A program made the position numbers and the translations under genes. From NCBI GenBank assembly GCA_021730105.1, contig CP072538.1:62001-126000 (forward strand): a stretch of 64,000 bases of DNA. Direction: 5' to 3'. Under the pieces are notes generated by a model. The model saw nothing but the letters and a program-made list of their open reading frames with translations. It had not been told where the DNA came from and did no database searches. How positions within the stretch are numbered: position 1 is the stretch's first letter; the number at the start of each line of letters is the position of its first letter. This document shows, piece by piece, positions 20,046-29,868 of the stretch. Origin of the DNA: Candidatus Ruthia sp. Plio_17_S18 (lineage in GTDB: Bacteria; Pseudomonadota; Gammaproteobacteria; PS1; Pseudothioglobaceae).

Positions 20046-21920
20046 ATGAACATGAAACAGACTAAGCATTATTCAGTGATTGTAATTGGTGGCGGTCATG
20101 CTGGAACAGAGGCGGCACTTGCAAGCGCTCGTATGGGTGCTTGTACGTTGCTTATTTCTCATAATATTGAAACGCTTGGGCAAATGAGTTGTAACCCTGC
20201 GATTGGTGGGATTGGCAAGGGGCATTTGGTTAAGGAAATTGATGCGATGGGTGGCATTATGGCGCATGCGATTGACAAATCTGGGATACAATTTCGCACA
20301 CTGAATGCTTCAAAAGGCCCTGCAGTGCGTGCAACTCGTGCTCAAGCTGATCGTATTTTGTATAAGGCACAGATTCGTTATGTTTTAGAAAGTCAAGATA
20401 ATCTATCTTTGTTTCAACAAGCAGTTGATGATTTAATCATTGAGCATAATCAAATTAAAGGCGTGGTGACTCAGATGGGGCTTGTCTTTATGACGGACAA
20501 GGTTATTTTAACATCAGGTACTTTTTTGGGTGGTGTTATCCATATTGGACAGCATAATTTTCAAGGTGGTCGTGCAGGTGATGCGCCATCAAACGCTTTG
20601 TCAAGAAGATTGCGCTCTTACGATTTAGGTGTTAGTCGACTAAAAACTGGCACACCACCAAGGCTAGACGGTAGAACATTGGATTATCCTCTCATGCAAG
20701 TACAACCAGGAGACATGCCACTGCCGACGTTTTCATTCATGGGTGTTAAAGAAGACCACCCACGGCAAATCCCTTGCTATATCACGTATACTAACGAAAG
20801 AACCCATGATTTTATTCGCACTGGATTAAAAAACTCACCCATATTTACTGGCAATATTAAAGGTGTTGGTCCCAGGTATTGCCCGTCAATTGAAGACAAG
20901 GTGGTACGCTTTAGTGAGCGTGATTCGCATCAAATTTTTGTTGAGCCTGAAGGGCTGAACACCAATGAGGTTTATCCAAATGGGGTGTCCACATCGTTGC
21001 CTTATGAGGTGCAACTAGATTTTATTCATTCAATTAAGGGTTTTGAAAATGCACATATCATACGTCCAGGTTATGCAATTGAATATGATTTTTTTGATCC
21101 CAAAGGGTTAAAACAAACGTTAGAAGTTAAGAAAATCTCAGGGTTGTATTTTGCTGGGCAAATTAACGGCACTACGGGCTATGAAGAAGCAGCGGCCCAA
21201 GGGTTGTTGGCAGGTGTTAACGCGGCATGTGCTGTATTAGAAAAAGACGCTTGGCTACCAAAACGCGATGAGTCCTATATTGGCGTTATGGTGGATGATT
21301 TGATTACCAAAGGTACGAATGAGCCTTATCGAATGTTTACCTCGCGTGCTGAATATCGCTTGTTATTAAGAGAGGATAATGCAGATGAACGCCTTACGCC
21401 TAAGGCTAAAGAACTTGGATTGGTTGGTGAGGCGCGTTGGCAGTCTTTTCAAGTTAAATATGAGGCTGTTTCGCAAGAAAAAAAGCGTCTTAAAAATATT
21501 TGGATACAAACAAGTGACACCCAAGCTGGCGCGGTTTTAAATCAAAATTTAAACCATGAATATTCTTTGTTTGAATTGCTTAAACGACCTAAAGTTGATT
21601 ATCAAGTATTAAGCCAAATCGAATCCGGCAAGCCATTTTTAACAGATACTACTTTAATTAATTCAGTTGAAAATCAAATTAAATATGCTGGTTACATTAA
21701 GCGTCAATTAGAGGAAATTGAAAAATATCGAAAAAATGAAAATACAGTATTATCTGCAGAGATAGATTATGACTCAATTAAAGCACTTTCTGCCGAGGTT
21801 AGACAAAAACTTGAACTGCACAAACCAGAGACCATTGGTCAAGCAAGCCGTATCCAAGGTGTCACCCCTGCCTCTATTTCCATTTTGTTGGTTTATTTAA
21901 AAACGTATCAGTCAAAATGA
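20046..21920 (+). CDS. mnmG: tRNA uridine modification enzyme MnmG (GidA)
   Basis: With MnmE, MnmG installs the carboxymethylaminomethyl group at the wobble uridine of several tRNAs. The 624 residues include the FAD-binding [15 protein letters not shown] at the N-terminus, the [13 protein letters not shown] segment, and [17 protein letters not shown] in the second half. The start could be ATG 20046 or 20052; the ribosome site is weak. The usual downstream partner rsmG is present only as a remnant. Confidence 0.96.
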   Translation: MNMKQTKHYSVIVIGGGHAGTEAALASARMGACTLLISHNIETLGQMSCNPAIGGIGKGHLVKEIDAMGGIMAHAIDKSGIQFRTLNASKGPAVRATRAQADRILYKAQIRYVLESQDNLSLFQQAVDDLIIEHNQIKGVVTQMGLVFMTDKVILTSGTFLGGVIHIGQHNFQGGRAGDAPSNALSRRLRSYDLGVSRLKTGTPPRLDGRTLDYPLMQVQPGDMPLPTFSFMGVKEDHPRQIPCYITYTNERTHDFIRTGLKNSPIFTGNIKGVGPRYCPSIEDKVVRFSERDSHQIFVEPEGLNTNEVYPNGVSTSLPYEVQLDFIHSIKGFENAHIIRPGYAIEYDFFDPKGLKQTLEVKKISGLYFAGQINGTTGYEEAAAQGLLAGVNAACAVLEKDAWLPKRDESYIGVMVDDLITKGTNEPYRMFTSRAEYRLLLREDNADERLTPKAKELGLVGEARWQSFQVKYEAVSQEKKRLKNIWIQTSDTQAGAVLNQNLNHEYSLFELLKRPKVDYQVLSQIESGKPFLTDTTLINSVENQIKYAGYIKRQLEEIEKYRKNENTVLSAEIDYDSIKALSAEVRQKLELHKPETIGQASRIQGVTPASISILLVYLKTYQSK

Positions 21921-22371
21921 GCTATGAAGCGTTGTTAATAAAAGGCTCCAGCTTGATGGGTATTAAGCTTGTATTAGATGTCGGTTCTGGTGCGGATCTA
22001 CCAGGCATTGTGATTAGCATTATGAGGCCATAGCTTTCAGTTACTGTGCTTGATGCAATGGGTAAAAATGTCGTTTTATGCAATTTTACAAAACCAAACT
22101 ACAATTGAAAAATCTTAATGTGGTTAACAATAGAGTAGAAACTTATCAAGTTGAGTTTAGTTTTGGACAAATTATTTCAAGAGCCTTTTCAGAGGTTGAA
22201 AAAATATTGAAATTGACACAACATTTATTATGCGATAATGGCGAATACTTGCTGATGAAAGGAGATGGTTTTCAACAAGAGACATTACTTCATGGTATAG
22301 ACATTCAGCCGTTATGCGTTCCAGAAGTTTTGGGCAGGCGATATTTATTAATTCTTAGGAGAGAAAAATGA
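21917..22371 (+). pseudogene. rsmG: 16S rRNA m7G527 methyltransferase RsmG, broken
   Basis: The SAM-binding core VLDVGSGADLPGIVIS is readable, then an in-frame TAG follows MRP near 22030. Later parts are in another frame (SVTVLDAMGKN, then ISRAFSEVEKIL and the C-terminal YLLMKGDG region). The N-terminal third is missing. The intact open stretch 22078-22371 is only the C-terminal half. The gid operon order mnmG-rsmG confirms the identity. Loss would remove m7G527 of 16S rRNA. Confidence 0.88.
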
Positions 22372-23141
22372 AAAAAATAGGGTATTTTTTAATAGGTTGT
22401 ATTATTATTTTAGCGCTTGTTGTGACGTTTGCATTTGACCCAATGGGTAAAAAATATGCACGACAATATGCACAAAATTTACTCAAAACACCAGTAACCA
22501 TCAGCCAATTTAGCAGTAGTTTTTTAGATCAGCGTATAAATATTGATTTTATTGAAGTGCAGAACCCACCAAATTTCAACAATAAAGATGTGTTTTCCTT
22601 AGATCACTTTGTATTAAAAATAAGTGATGAAACCACTTCAGATTTGATTGTCATTGATGAGCTATCTTTTGATGGCATGCATTTTGTTTTAGAGCAAAAT
22701 AAGGCCAATGTGAATTTAGTTACGCTAATTGACAACCTAAATAAAGCTAATAGTAATGCAACTTTGGCTTCATCTGAAAAGACGCAAAGTTCTGGCAATA
22801 AAAGGATTAAGATTAATCAATTTAATGTCATTAATACCACGTTAAAAATTGACACAAAGTGGCTGAAAGACACCATTAAAGTACCTAATATTAACCTTGA
22901 AAAATTCGGTGGTGGCAATGGCATTGCGCTTAATCAAGTGGGTCAAGAATTGATGGCGGTTGTGCTTAAAAATCTAAAAGGCACTTTGGAGAAAAAAGGC
23001 ATTGAATTGGGCAAGAAAGAAATTAAAGAAACACTAATGCGTAAATTAGGTGTTGATAATATTAAAAAATCGCTAGATTTTGGTGGCACAGAAGAGCTAC
23101 AAAACAAAGCCAAAGATTTATTTAAGCAACTTGGTTTTTAA
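22368..23141 (+). CDS. AsmA-like membrane-anchored protein
   Basis: This 257-residue protein begins with one N-terminal transmembrane helix (about residues 5-23). A periplasmic part follows, rich in alternating beta strands (INIDFIEVQNP, IDELSFDGMHFVLEQ, RIKINQFNVINTTLKID), as in AsmA/DUF748 proteins linked to lipid transport and envelope maintenance. It is much shorter than full AsmA. The C-terminus is charged and helical. The ATG overlaps the end of the rsmG remnant. The assignment rests on pattern only. Confidence 0.65.
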   Translation: MKKIGYFLIGCIIILALVVTFAFDPMGKKYARQYAQNLLKTPVTISQFSSSFLDQRINIDFIEVQNPPNFNNKDVFSLDHFVLKISDETTSDLIVIDELSFDGMHFVLEQNKANVNLVTLIDNLNKANSNATLASSEKTQSSGNKRIKINQFNVINTTLKIDTKWLKDTIKVPNINLEKFGGGNGIALNQVGQELMAVVLKNLKGTLEKKGIELGKKEIKETLMRKLGVDNIKKSLDFGGTEELQNKAKDLFKQLGF

Positions 23142-23147
23142 TTAATT

Positions 23148-23918
23148 GTGCAAATAGTTGACTCGCATTGTCATCTTGATAGGGTGGATTTATCCGCTTT
23201 TGGTGGTAGTGTTGAGTGTATGCTTGCTCACGCTAAAGAATTATCTGTAACGCAATTTTTATGTGTGTGTATTGATTTAGAGCATTTTGATGAGGTGCTT
23301 TCTTTTGCGAAAAACCATTTGCAAATTTACGGCTCAGTAGGTGTACACCCTTGTGAACTAGAGGGTAAAGACCCAAGTGTGGAGGAGTTATTAGCACTGG
23401 CAGAACATGACAGAATTATTGCTATTGGTGAAACTGGCTTGGATTATTTCCATGTTGAAAAAGACACTGCTGACTGGCAAAGAGATCGTTTTAGGCGGCA
23501 TATTAAAGCCTCAAACCAATTAGGCAAGCCGATGATTATTCACACACGCAATGCTAAAGAAGACACCATTGCAATTATGCAAGCCGAAAAAGCTGAACAA
23601 GGCGTTATACATTGTTTTTCTGAAGATTGGGAAACTGCCAAGGCGGCATTAGATTTAGGTTTTTATATTTCTTTTTCTGGCATTATTACCTTTAATAGCG
23701 CTCAAGATTTGCGTGAAGTAGCAAAAAAAGTACCCATAGATAGATTACTAGTTGAGACCGATGCGCCTTATTTAACACCTGTGCCTTATAGAGGCAAGCC
23801 TAATTCACCAGCTTATAGCTATTATGTTGCTGAAAAGTTAGCTGAAATTCGTGGCGTGAGTATTAATGATATTGCCAATACAACCACCAATAATTTTGAA
23901 CAGCTTTTCTTAGCATGA
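23148..23918 (+). CDS. TatD-family metal-dependent hydrolase
   Basis: TatD/YcfH proteins are TIM-barrel metal enzymes with DNase or related hydrolase activity. The 256-residue length is normal. Metal ligands are visible in DSHCHLD at the N-terminus, the GETGLDYFH glutamate, IHTRNA, IHCFSE and VETDAPYLTP. It uses a GTG start. Its stop overlaps the rluC start (ATGA). It heads a tatD-rluC-ubiA string of overlapping genes. Confidence 0.93.
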   Translation: MQIVDSHCHLDRVDLSAFGGSVECMLAHAKELSVTQFLCVCIDLEHFDEVLSFAKNHLQIYGSVGVHPCELEGKDPSVEELLALAEHDRIIAIGETGLDYFHVEKDTADWQRDRFRRHIKASNQLGKPMIIHTRNAKEDTIAIMQAEKAEQGVIHCFSEDWETAKAALDLGFYISFSGIITFNSAQDLREVAKKVPIDRLLVETDAPYLTPVPYRGKPNSPAYSYYVAEKLAEIRGVSINDIANTTTNNFEQLFLA

Positions 23919-24826
23919 GCGTGAGTTTTCAAACGGTTGATGAATTCTCAGAAGGACAACGTCTGGACAATTATTTGCTTAAAATACTTAAAGGTGTTCC
24001 CAAATCGCACATCTATCGGGTTATTCGTAAGGGCGAAGTGCGCGTTAATAAATGCAGAAAAAAAGCAGACTATAAGCTCATTTTGGATGATATTGTGCGC
24101 ATTCCACCAGTTAAAGTGTCTGTCACTAAGTCTGTATATACCTCAGATAGCTTAAAAAAATTATTAATTGATGCTAAGTTGTATGAGGATAAGGGCTTAC
24201 TTATTATCAACAAGCCAAGTGGCTTGGCAGTGCATAGTGGCTCTGGGGTTGATGTTGGTGTTATTGAAGCGCTTAGGCAAATGTATAAAGAGCCCATTGA
24301 ATTGGTGCACCGATTAGATCGTGCCACTTCTGGGGTGCTTTTAATTGCTAAAAAGCGTAACGTTTTAAAAAACTTGCACGAGCAACTCAGTCAGCACACC
24401 GTTGAAAAACGCTATACAGCCTTGGTTAAAGGAGTTTGGTCAAAAAAGCGTCATACTATTGATGCACCACTTTATCAAAATTCAAGATACGTTGTGGTGG
24501 ATGTTAAGGGTAAATATGCAGTTAGTCATTTTCAGCCACTTAAAAATTTTTCTGCTGGGGATTTTTCCGCTTCATTGGTTGAGATTAGTATTGAAACTGG
24601 ACGCACTCACCAAATTCGTGCGCACGCAAAGTATGCTGGACATGCGCTGGCTTGTGATGACAAATATGGGGATAAAGAATTTGACAGACAAGTTAAAGCC
24701 AAAGGCTTAAAAAGATTATTCCTACATGCACATCAGCTTATTTTTACCAATCCATTAACCCATGATATTAAGACAGTGAATGCATCTTTGCCGGTCGAAC
24801 TGGAAGAATTTTTAGCTAAACTATGA
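23915..24826 (+). CDS. rluC: 23S rRNA pseudouridine synthase RluC
   Basis: RluC-type enzymes form pseudouridines in the 23S rRNA peptidyl-transferase region. The 303-residue protein has an N-terminal S4 RNA-binding domain (RLDNYLLKILKGVPKSHIYRVIRKG), the catalytic HRLDRATSG with its aspartate, and GRTHQIRAHA. It is intact, unlike truB. It overlaps tatD upstream and ubiA downstream by four bases each. Confidence 0.93.
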   Translation: MSVSFQTVDEFSEGQRLDNYLLKILKGVPKSHIYRVIRKGEVRVNKCRKKADYKLILDDIVRIPPVKVSVTKSVYTSDSLKKLLIDAKLYEDKGLLIINKPSGLAVHSGSGVDVGVIEALRQMYKEPIELVHRLDRATSGVLLIAKKRNVLKNLHEQLSQHTVEKRYTALVKGVWSKKRHTIDAPLYQNSRYVVVDVKGKYAVSHFQPLKNFSAGDFSASLVEISIETGRTHQIRAHAKYAGHALACDDKYGDKEFDRQVKAKGLKRLFLHAHQLIFTNPLTHDIKTVNASLPVELEEFLAKL

Positions 24827-25692
24827 ACTCGCAGCCTAAGACTACTTCCTTCGGGGCGTATTTACGCCTGATGCGTTTAGACAATCCAATAGGTATTTAT
24901 TTATTATTATGGCCACCATTATGGGCATTGTTTTTAGCGGCAGAAGGTGTACCTGATCTAAAATTGTTGTTGATTTTTGTTTTGGGTGTTGTTCTAATGC
25001 GATCAGCAGGTTGTGTGATTAATGACTATGCAGACAGACACATTGATAAGCTCATAGAGCGCACCAAACACAGACCCATTACTTCAGGTGAGATTAACCA
25101 TAAATCTGCGCTTAAATTGTTTGTATTTCTAATCGTGCTAGCATTTATATTAGTGCTATTAACTAACTACTTAACCATGCAACTTGCGATAATTGCAGCA
25201 CTATTAGCCATTTTGTATCCATTTACTAAGCGCTGGACTAATTTGCCACAGTTTGTGCTAGGTCTGGCATTTGCTATGAGTGTGCCAATGGCTTTTTCAG
25301 CAACCCTTAATATTATACCAATTATTGCTTGGTATGTATTTGCAACAACGATAATTTGGACGGTAATCTATGACACGATGTACTCCATGGCTGATCGAGA
25401 AGAAGATTTAAAAATTGGAATCAAATCAACTGCTATTTTATTTGCTAAATTTGATCGATTAATCATCGGAATTCTTCAAATTGGATTGTTGTTAATTTTA
25501 ATAAAAATATCAGACGTTTTCAATCTGACTATCCTTTATGATATTTCATTAGTCTTAGTTGCGTTGTTAATGATTTATCACCAATTTCTTATTAGAAATC
25601 GCAACAAGAGCAACTGTTTTCACGGATTTTTACATAATAATTATATAGGCATGGTCATTTTTGCAGGCATTGCACTATCTGTTGCTTTATAA
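24823..25692 (+). CDS. ubiA: 4-hydroxybenzoate polyprenyltransferase
   Basis: UbiA attaches the polyprenyl tail to 4-hydroxybenzoate during ubiquinone synthesis in the inner membrane. The 289-residue protein has about eight hydrophobic segments. Both aspartate-rich motifs are present: NDYADRHID (about 67-75) and DTMYSMADREED (about 186-197). The start overlaps rluC by four bases. The gene implies a ubiquinone-based respiratory chain. Confidence 0.95.
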   Translation: MNSQPKTTSFGAYLRLMRLDNPIGIYLLLWPPLWALFLAAEGVPDLKLLLIFVLGVVLMRSAGCVINDYADRHIDKLIERTKHRPITSGEINHKSALKLFVFLIVLAFILVLLTNYLTMQLAIIAALLAILYPFTKRWTNLPQFVLGLAFAMSVPMAFSATLNIIPIIAWYVFATTIIWTVIYDTMYSMADREEDLKIGIKSTAILFAKFDRLIIGILQIGLLLILIKISDVFNLTILYDISLVLVALLMIYHQFLIRNRNKSNCFHGFLHNNYIGMVIFAGIALSVAL

Positions 25693-25722
25693 GTATTTTG
25701 GAGTATTAAAATACTTTATTTT

Positions 25723-26467
25723 TTAATGCATTAAATAATGCCAAGTAATGTCCAGGAGCTCGTGAATGGCAATTTCTGATTTTTTAAAAGCGCCAATAGT
25801 TGGTTGAGTAGGCCATGCTTGATTCTTCCCATGAAAATCTGTGGGCGCAGCAATCGGGTTCATGCCCATATTTTTGAATAGTGTCATGGCTCTAGGCATA
25901 TGTGATACCGAAGTAACAAGCGCAAAATACTTACCACCAATAATTGATTTAGCAAATACTGCTTCTTATTGAGTGTCTTTTGGTTGTCCATTAGTGATTA
26001 TACTTTGACAATTAATGCTTGCAACTTTGGCAATTTTTGCATTGGTTATGAGATTGCTTTACCCCGCATAGCCAGTAAAAAGCATCTTTAAATTAGGCTT
26101 TTTGATGGCCTTAAAGATACTAACACCTTCTATGGTTCTTTTCAAACTAGCATTACCAATTTGGCTAGACAACGGCCAGTTGGCATTGTCATAATGGCCA
26201 GCACCTAAAACATGGGTATAGTCAATGTTGTTATTGTTAACGCTGTATTTTTGATAAGTGCTCTCTAGTGGCATTATTAAATTATTAGCAACTGGTGGGT
26301 GGCTAAAAAATAGCAACAAGAAGACGGAAATGCTTAGAAGCACCCTAGCCTTTGTATAACTAGACCGATATAAGAAATATAAGCCAACAAGTGCTAAAGC
26401 TAGTATTAACCCCTAACGGCTCAAAAAAAAAAGTAATGAACTTTTTTGCTAAGAAAATAAGTGTCAT
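25723..26467 (-). pseudogene. elyC: ElyC (YcbC/DUF218) envelope protein, broken
   Basis: The minus strand encodes an ElyC-like protein with a membrane N-terminus, the core YTHVLGAGHYDNANWPLSS, SLKRTIEGVSIF and LVTSVSHMPRAM, and a C-terminus near HELLDITWHYL. Starting from ATG 26467 the frame shifts at a G run near 26411. Two in-frame TAA codons follow, one after LFTGYAG (near 26056) and one after PKDTQ (near 25966). The rest stays in frame to the normal stop. ElyC affects peptidoglycan and lipid-carrier metabolism. Confidence 0.87.
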
Positions 26468-26475
26468 TTGCTTGT

Positions 26476-27291
26476 TTAAATGCCTCGTAAAAGCTCGTTG
26501 ATGCCAACTTTAGAACGTGTCTTGGCATCAACTTGTTTGACAATCACTGCACAATAAAGCGAATAAGCGCCATTCTTGCTTGGTAAATTTCCAGATACAA
26601 CTACTGAACCAGCAGGAATGCGTCCATACGTGATTTCACCAGTTTCACGATTGAAAATTTTGGTGGATTGTCCAATGTAAACCCCCATTGAAATAACCGC
26701 ACCTTGTTCAACAATAACGCCTTCCACGACTTCTGACCTAGCACCAATAAAACAGTTGTCTTCAATAATCGTTGGACTGGCTTGTAATGGCTCTAGTACA
26801 CCACCAATGCCAACACCACCTGATAGATGAACGTTTTTACCGATTTGTGCGCATGAACCAACCGTTGCCCAAGTATCTATCATAGTGCCTGAGTCCACAT
26901 AAGCACCAATATTGACATAACTGGGCATTAGTACTGTGTCTTTAGCAATGAAAGATCCGCGACGTGCACTTGCTGGTGGCACCACACGAACACCTGCTGC
27001 ATAAAATTCATCTGATGACATGTCAGTAAATTTAGAAGGTACTTTGTCAAAATATTGAGTAAAACCACCTTGCATAACGAAATTATCTTCTAATATAAAA
27101 GATAACAGGACTGCTTTTTTCAGCCATTCGTTAACAATCCAATCTCCTACACCTTTTTGCTGTGCAACACGTGCTTGGCCTGAATCAAGCAAATGGATGA
27201 CTTCAGCAACGGCTTGCTTGATTTCCGTGCTGGCTGATTGTGGGTTAATATTAGCCCTGTCTTCAAAGGCTTGTTCAATAATATCTTTCAT
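26476..27291 (-). CDS. dapD: 2,3,4,5-tetrahydropyridine-2,6-dicarboxylate N-succinyltransferase
   Basis: DapD performs the succinylation step of the lysine/diaminopimelate pathway. The 271-residue protein shows left-handed beta-helix hexapeptides ([20 protein letters not shown]) and the [15 protein letters not shown] loop. It is intact. Together with lysA at the right edge it shows that lysine and peptidoglycan precursor synthesis is retained. It is divergent from ccoG. Confidence 0.96.
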   Translation of the reverse strand: MKDIIEQAFEDRANINPQSASTEIKQAVAEVIHLLDSGQARVAQQKGVGDWIVNEWLKKAVLLSFILEDNFVMQGGFTQYFDKVPSKFTDMSSDEFYAAGVRVVPPASARRGSFIAKDTVLMPSYVNIGAYVDSGTMIDTWATVGSCAQIGKNVHLSGGVGIGGVLEPLQASPTIIEDNCFIGARSEVVEGVIVEQGAVISMGVYIGQSTKIFNRETGEITYGRIPAGSVVVSGNLPSKNGAYSLYCAVIVKQVDAKTRSKVGINELLRGI

Positions 27292-27370
27292 GTGAAATCA
27301 TGTCCAAAAAATTAGGCATTATACTAGCAATCGGGTTTTATTGATAAGCGGGTTTAAATTATTGTATTTT

Positions 27371-27384
27371 TTGATGCAAATCAA
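27371..27384 (+). promoter_or_regulatory. Perfect FNR/Anr-type box upstream of ccoG
   Basis: TTGATGCAAATCAA is an exact match to the TTGAT-N4-ATCAA consensus of FNR-family regulators. A TGATAC at 27408-27413 sits where a -10 element would be if the box is centred about 41.5 bases upstream of the start site, the class II activation geometry. The downstream ccoG-fixH genes serve cbb3 oxidase, a classic microaerobic FNR target. Confidence 0.8.
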
Positions 27385-27448
27385 GAAAAAAATTATGATT
27401 GCTGATGTGATACGCAAGGTTAAAATATCCCTCATTAAAGAGGCAAGT

Positions 27449-28843
27449 ATGACAGACAAAAAAATCCAAGTAGAAAATCTATATGAAGAGGGTGAGCAAT
27501 GGGTACAAAACCTAGGAGATGAAACCATTCATGCAAAACGCATGAATGGAAAATTCCGCAATTTTAAATGGTTGGCCACTATTGTTTGGTCGCCATTTTT
27601 TATTGGTCCATACCTTACTTGGAATGATAAACAAGCCATTTTATTTGATATAGATAAAAGACAGTATCACTTATTTGACATTACCATTTTCCCGCAAGAT
27701 ATTTGGATGCTCACTATGGTGTTACTGTTTTTAGCGATTTTATTAGCAGCCATGACCACTGTTTTGGGTCGAGTGTTTTGTGGTTATTTTTGTTTTCAAA
27801 CGATTTGGACGGATATTTTTACCAAAATAGAGCAATGGATTGAAGGTACACCAGCCCAACGCCGAAAGCTAGACAAGGCACCAATGAGTTTTAATAAACT
27901 CAAACTCAAACTGGTCAAGCACTCTATTTGGATAGCAATCGCACTTTTCTCCGGCATTACTTGGATGTTGTATTTTGGGGTTACTTGGTATAATTATTTT
28001 AGCCTTAATGTTACTGGCACTACCGCTGCCATCACTACTGCTATTGCGCTTGGCGCTTATGTATTTGCTGGGTTTATGAGAGAACAAACTTGCTTATGGA
28101 TTTGCCCATATGCACGAATTCAAGGGGCAATGGTTGATGATCAAAGTATTCTACCAACTTATGACTATTATCGTGGCGAGCAGCGTGGCAGGCTTAAAAG
28201 AGGTGGGTTGGTTGAAGGATTTGGTGATTGTATTGATTGTCATCAATGCGTTGCTGTTTGCCCAACAGGTGTTGATATTCGTAAAGGCCAGGAATATGGC
28301 TGTATTACTTGCGGTCTGTGTATTGATGCCTGTGATTTGGTGATGGAGAAAGTTGGTAAGCCTAAAGGTCTAATTCGTTATACCTCCTTAGCTGAAATGA
28401 AATTTAATAAACCAGTTAAGGCGCTTTATAAGCGCCCAAGGGTTATTATTTATGCGTCAATATTATTAGTAACACTATCAGTATTGACGTATGGTGTTTT
28501 AAATCTTGCTCAAATGGACTTAAAAGTATTACATGACAGGCAGCCACTATTTGTACAGCTTTCCGATGGCTCAATTCGCAATAAATACGAACTAAAAGTC
28601 ATGAATAAAACAGATAAAATCATGCCAATTAGTATTAGTTTTAGCAGTAAAATTGGAAACCTAAAATCTAAAAAAGCGTTCACAATAGTGATGATTCCAA
28701 GTGGTAATGTTAAATCTATTTATGTTTACTTAACCGCCTTTGAAAGTGATGTAGGTGCTGATAATGATGTTATATTTGTGGTTAAAAGCGAACAAGACGT
28801 TTTAGAATATAAGACTTCATTTTTCACACCTAAGAGCATGTAA
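27449..28843 (+). CDS. ccoG: Cytochrome cbb3 oxidase accessory protein CcoG (FixG/RdxA)
   Basis: CcoG is an inner-membrane iron-sulfur protein that handles copper during cbb3 oxidase assembly. Starting at ATG 27449, which has a ribosome site (agagg), gives 464 residues. The frame opens 108 bases earlier, but that would overlap the FNR promoter. Membrane segments precede two [4Fe-4S] motifs, CIDCHQCVAVCP and CITCGLCIDAC (about 236-270). A periplasmic Ig-like C-terminal domain follows. The stop overlaps the fixH start. Confidence 0.93.
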   Translation: MTDKKIQVENLYEEGEQWVQNLGDETIHAKRMNGKFRNFKWLATIVWSPFFIGPYLTWNDKQAILFDIDKRQYHLFDITIFPQDIWMLTMVLLFLAILLAAMTTVLGRVFCGYFCFQTIWTDIFTKIEQWIEGTPAQRRKLDKAPMSFNKLKLKLVKHSIWIAIALFSGITWMLYFGVTWYNYFSLNVTGTTAAITTAIALGAYVFAGFMREQTCLWICPYARIQGAMVDDQSILPTYDYYRGEQRGRLKRGGLVEGFGDCIDCHQCVAVCPTGVDIRKGQEYGCITCGLCIDACDLVMEKVGKPKGLIRYTSLAEMKFNKPVKALYKRPRVIIYASILLVTLSVLTYGVLNLAQMDLKVLHDRQPLFVQLSDGSIRNKYELKVMNKTDKIMPISISFSSKIGNLKSKKAFTIVMIPSGNVKSIYVYLTAFESDVGADNDVIFVVKSEQDVLEYKTSFFTPKSM

Positions 28844-29322
28844 TGAGCATTCACAAAAGTCCAATGATGATGATCATGCTAGTGTTGTTTATCACTTTAG
28901 TGGGCGCGACTGTATATCGAATTATTACCGCACTTGAAACCCATCCAGGATTGGTGGTTGAAGATGCATATTCGAGTGGCAAACGCTACGCAGAAACACT
29001 GAACCACAAAAGTCAATTGGCACGACTTGGCTGGACATTAAACCTTACTATTCCTAAGGTTGTGATTCATAATATTAAACAAATCTATACGGCTAATAGT
29101 GTACAGAACGGCAAGACCCTAGAAAATGCTTTGGTTACAGCATATTTTTATCGTCCTTTAGAAAAAGCACATGATTTTTCTATCAGAATGACATTTTACC
29201 AAGAAACAAATCAATATCAAGCACAAGTAACGCTGCCCTTAAAAGGGCGCTGGGATTTGGTGGTTGAAGTGGTTAAAGGGGAATTCGTACAAAGAACTTC
29301 TAGAAAACTATTTGCTCAATAG
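28843..29322 (+). CDS. fixH: FixH-family protein
   Basis: This 159-residue protein has one N-terminal membrane helix (about 8-26) and a periplasmic beta domain with the FixH pattern, including YFYRPLEKAHDF and LPLKGRWDLVVEV. FixH works with FixG/CcoG in cbb3 oxidase assembly or copper handling. The TAATG overlap with ccoG indicates coupled translation. The usual partners ccoI and ccoS are not adjacent. Confidence 0.85.
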   Translation: MSIHKSPMMMIMLVLFITLVGATVYRIITALETHPGLVVEDAYSSGKRYAETLNHKSQLARLGWTLNLTIPKVVIHNIKQIYTANSVQNGKTLENALVTAYFYRPLEKAHDFSIRMTFYQETNQYQAQVTLPLKGRWDLVVEVVKGEFVQRTSRKLFAQ

Positions 29323-29336
29323 TATTGGTTTCTTAT

Positions 29337-29357
29337 AAAAGCTATTATAGGGCTTTT
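29337..29357 (+). terminator. Possible weak terminator after fixH
   Basis: AAAAGC and GCTTTT arms surround a nine-base loop 15 bases after the fixH stop. The stem is short and poor in GC, so termination may be inefficient. Confidence 0.4.
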
Positions 29358-29404
29358 ACCGCCTTTTAATAATACAACATGCAATACGATTATATTGTTA
29401 GTCG

Positions 29405-29545
29405 TTATTGAGTAATCACCAATCCTGCGCCAGCAAGACCAACAGCTAAGATTAAGATAGGGTGTGTTATATTTTTAATACTCTTAAGTAAATACACTAG
29501 TTTTGGTTGTTTTGTTAAAGAGAGAATTATTTTAAATTTTACATA
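29405..29545 (-). pseudogene. Fragment of a membrane protein, unidentified
   Basis: The minus strand has an open stretch of about 43 codons without a usable start. It carries a charged segment (TKQPKLVYLLKSIKN) followed by one strongly hydrophobic helix (PILILAVGLAGAGLVI) and a stop. It looks like the N-terminal anchor of a lost membrane protein. The rest of the 29323-29616 interval shows nothing else. Confidence 0.35.
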
Positions 29546-29616
29546 AAATTAATGTATACGCTAATGAATTTTTTGCAGAGGTCATTTATTCTGTTTCATT
29601 TTTGGAAGTTTTCAAT

Positions 29617-29862
29617 ATGGAATTTATTAGCATAAATGCAAAGGAAATTAATAGTTTTTATAAGAAGGTTTCTAAGAATGTAAAAAGAATTCGAGAAGAA
29701 AGGAATTTTAGCCAGTTAAAGTTAACAACAGATGCTGAGATAGGCTCTAACGCTTTTTATTCTTGTTGTGAGAGCAGTAGAAAGGAGTATCACTTTAATT
29801 TAGAGCATCTTTATAAGATTTCTAAAATTTTAAAAGTTGATATATGTGAATTCTTTATTTAA
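29617..29862 (+). CDS. Small XRE-type helix-turn-helix protein
   Basis: The 81-residue protein resembles a Cro/CI-type regulator: FYKKVSKNVKRIREERNFSQLKLTTDAEIGSNAFYSCCES, then FNLEHLYKISKILKVDICEFF, the usual last two helices. ATG 29617 is chosen over TTG 29602. The expected AxxxGVS recognition-helix start is altered (TDAEIGSNAFY), so DNA binding may be weak. A related second copy follows immediately as a pseudogene. Such genes often come from restriction-modification, toxin or phage modules; no partner is seen. Confidence 0.65.
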   Translation: MEFISINAKEINSFYKKVSKNVKRIREERNFSQLKLTTDAEIGSNAFYSCCESSRKEYHFNLEHLYKISKILKVDICEFFI

Positions 29863-29868
29863 AAAACA

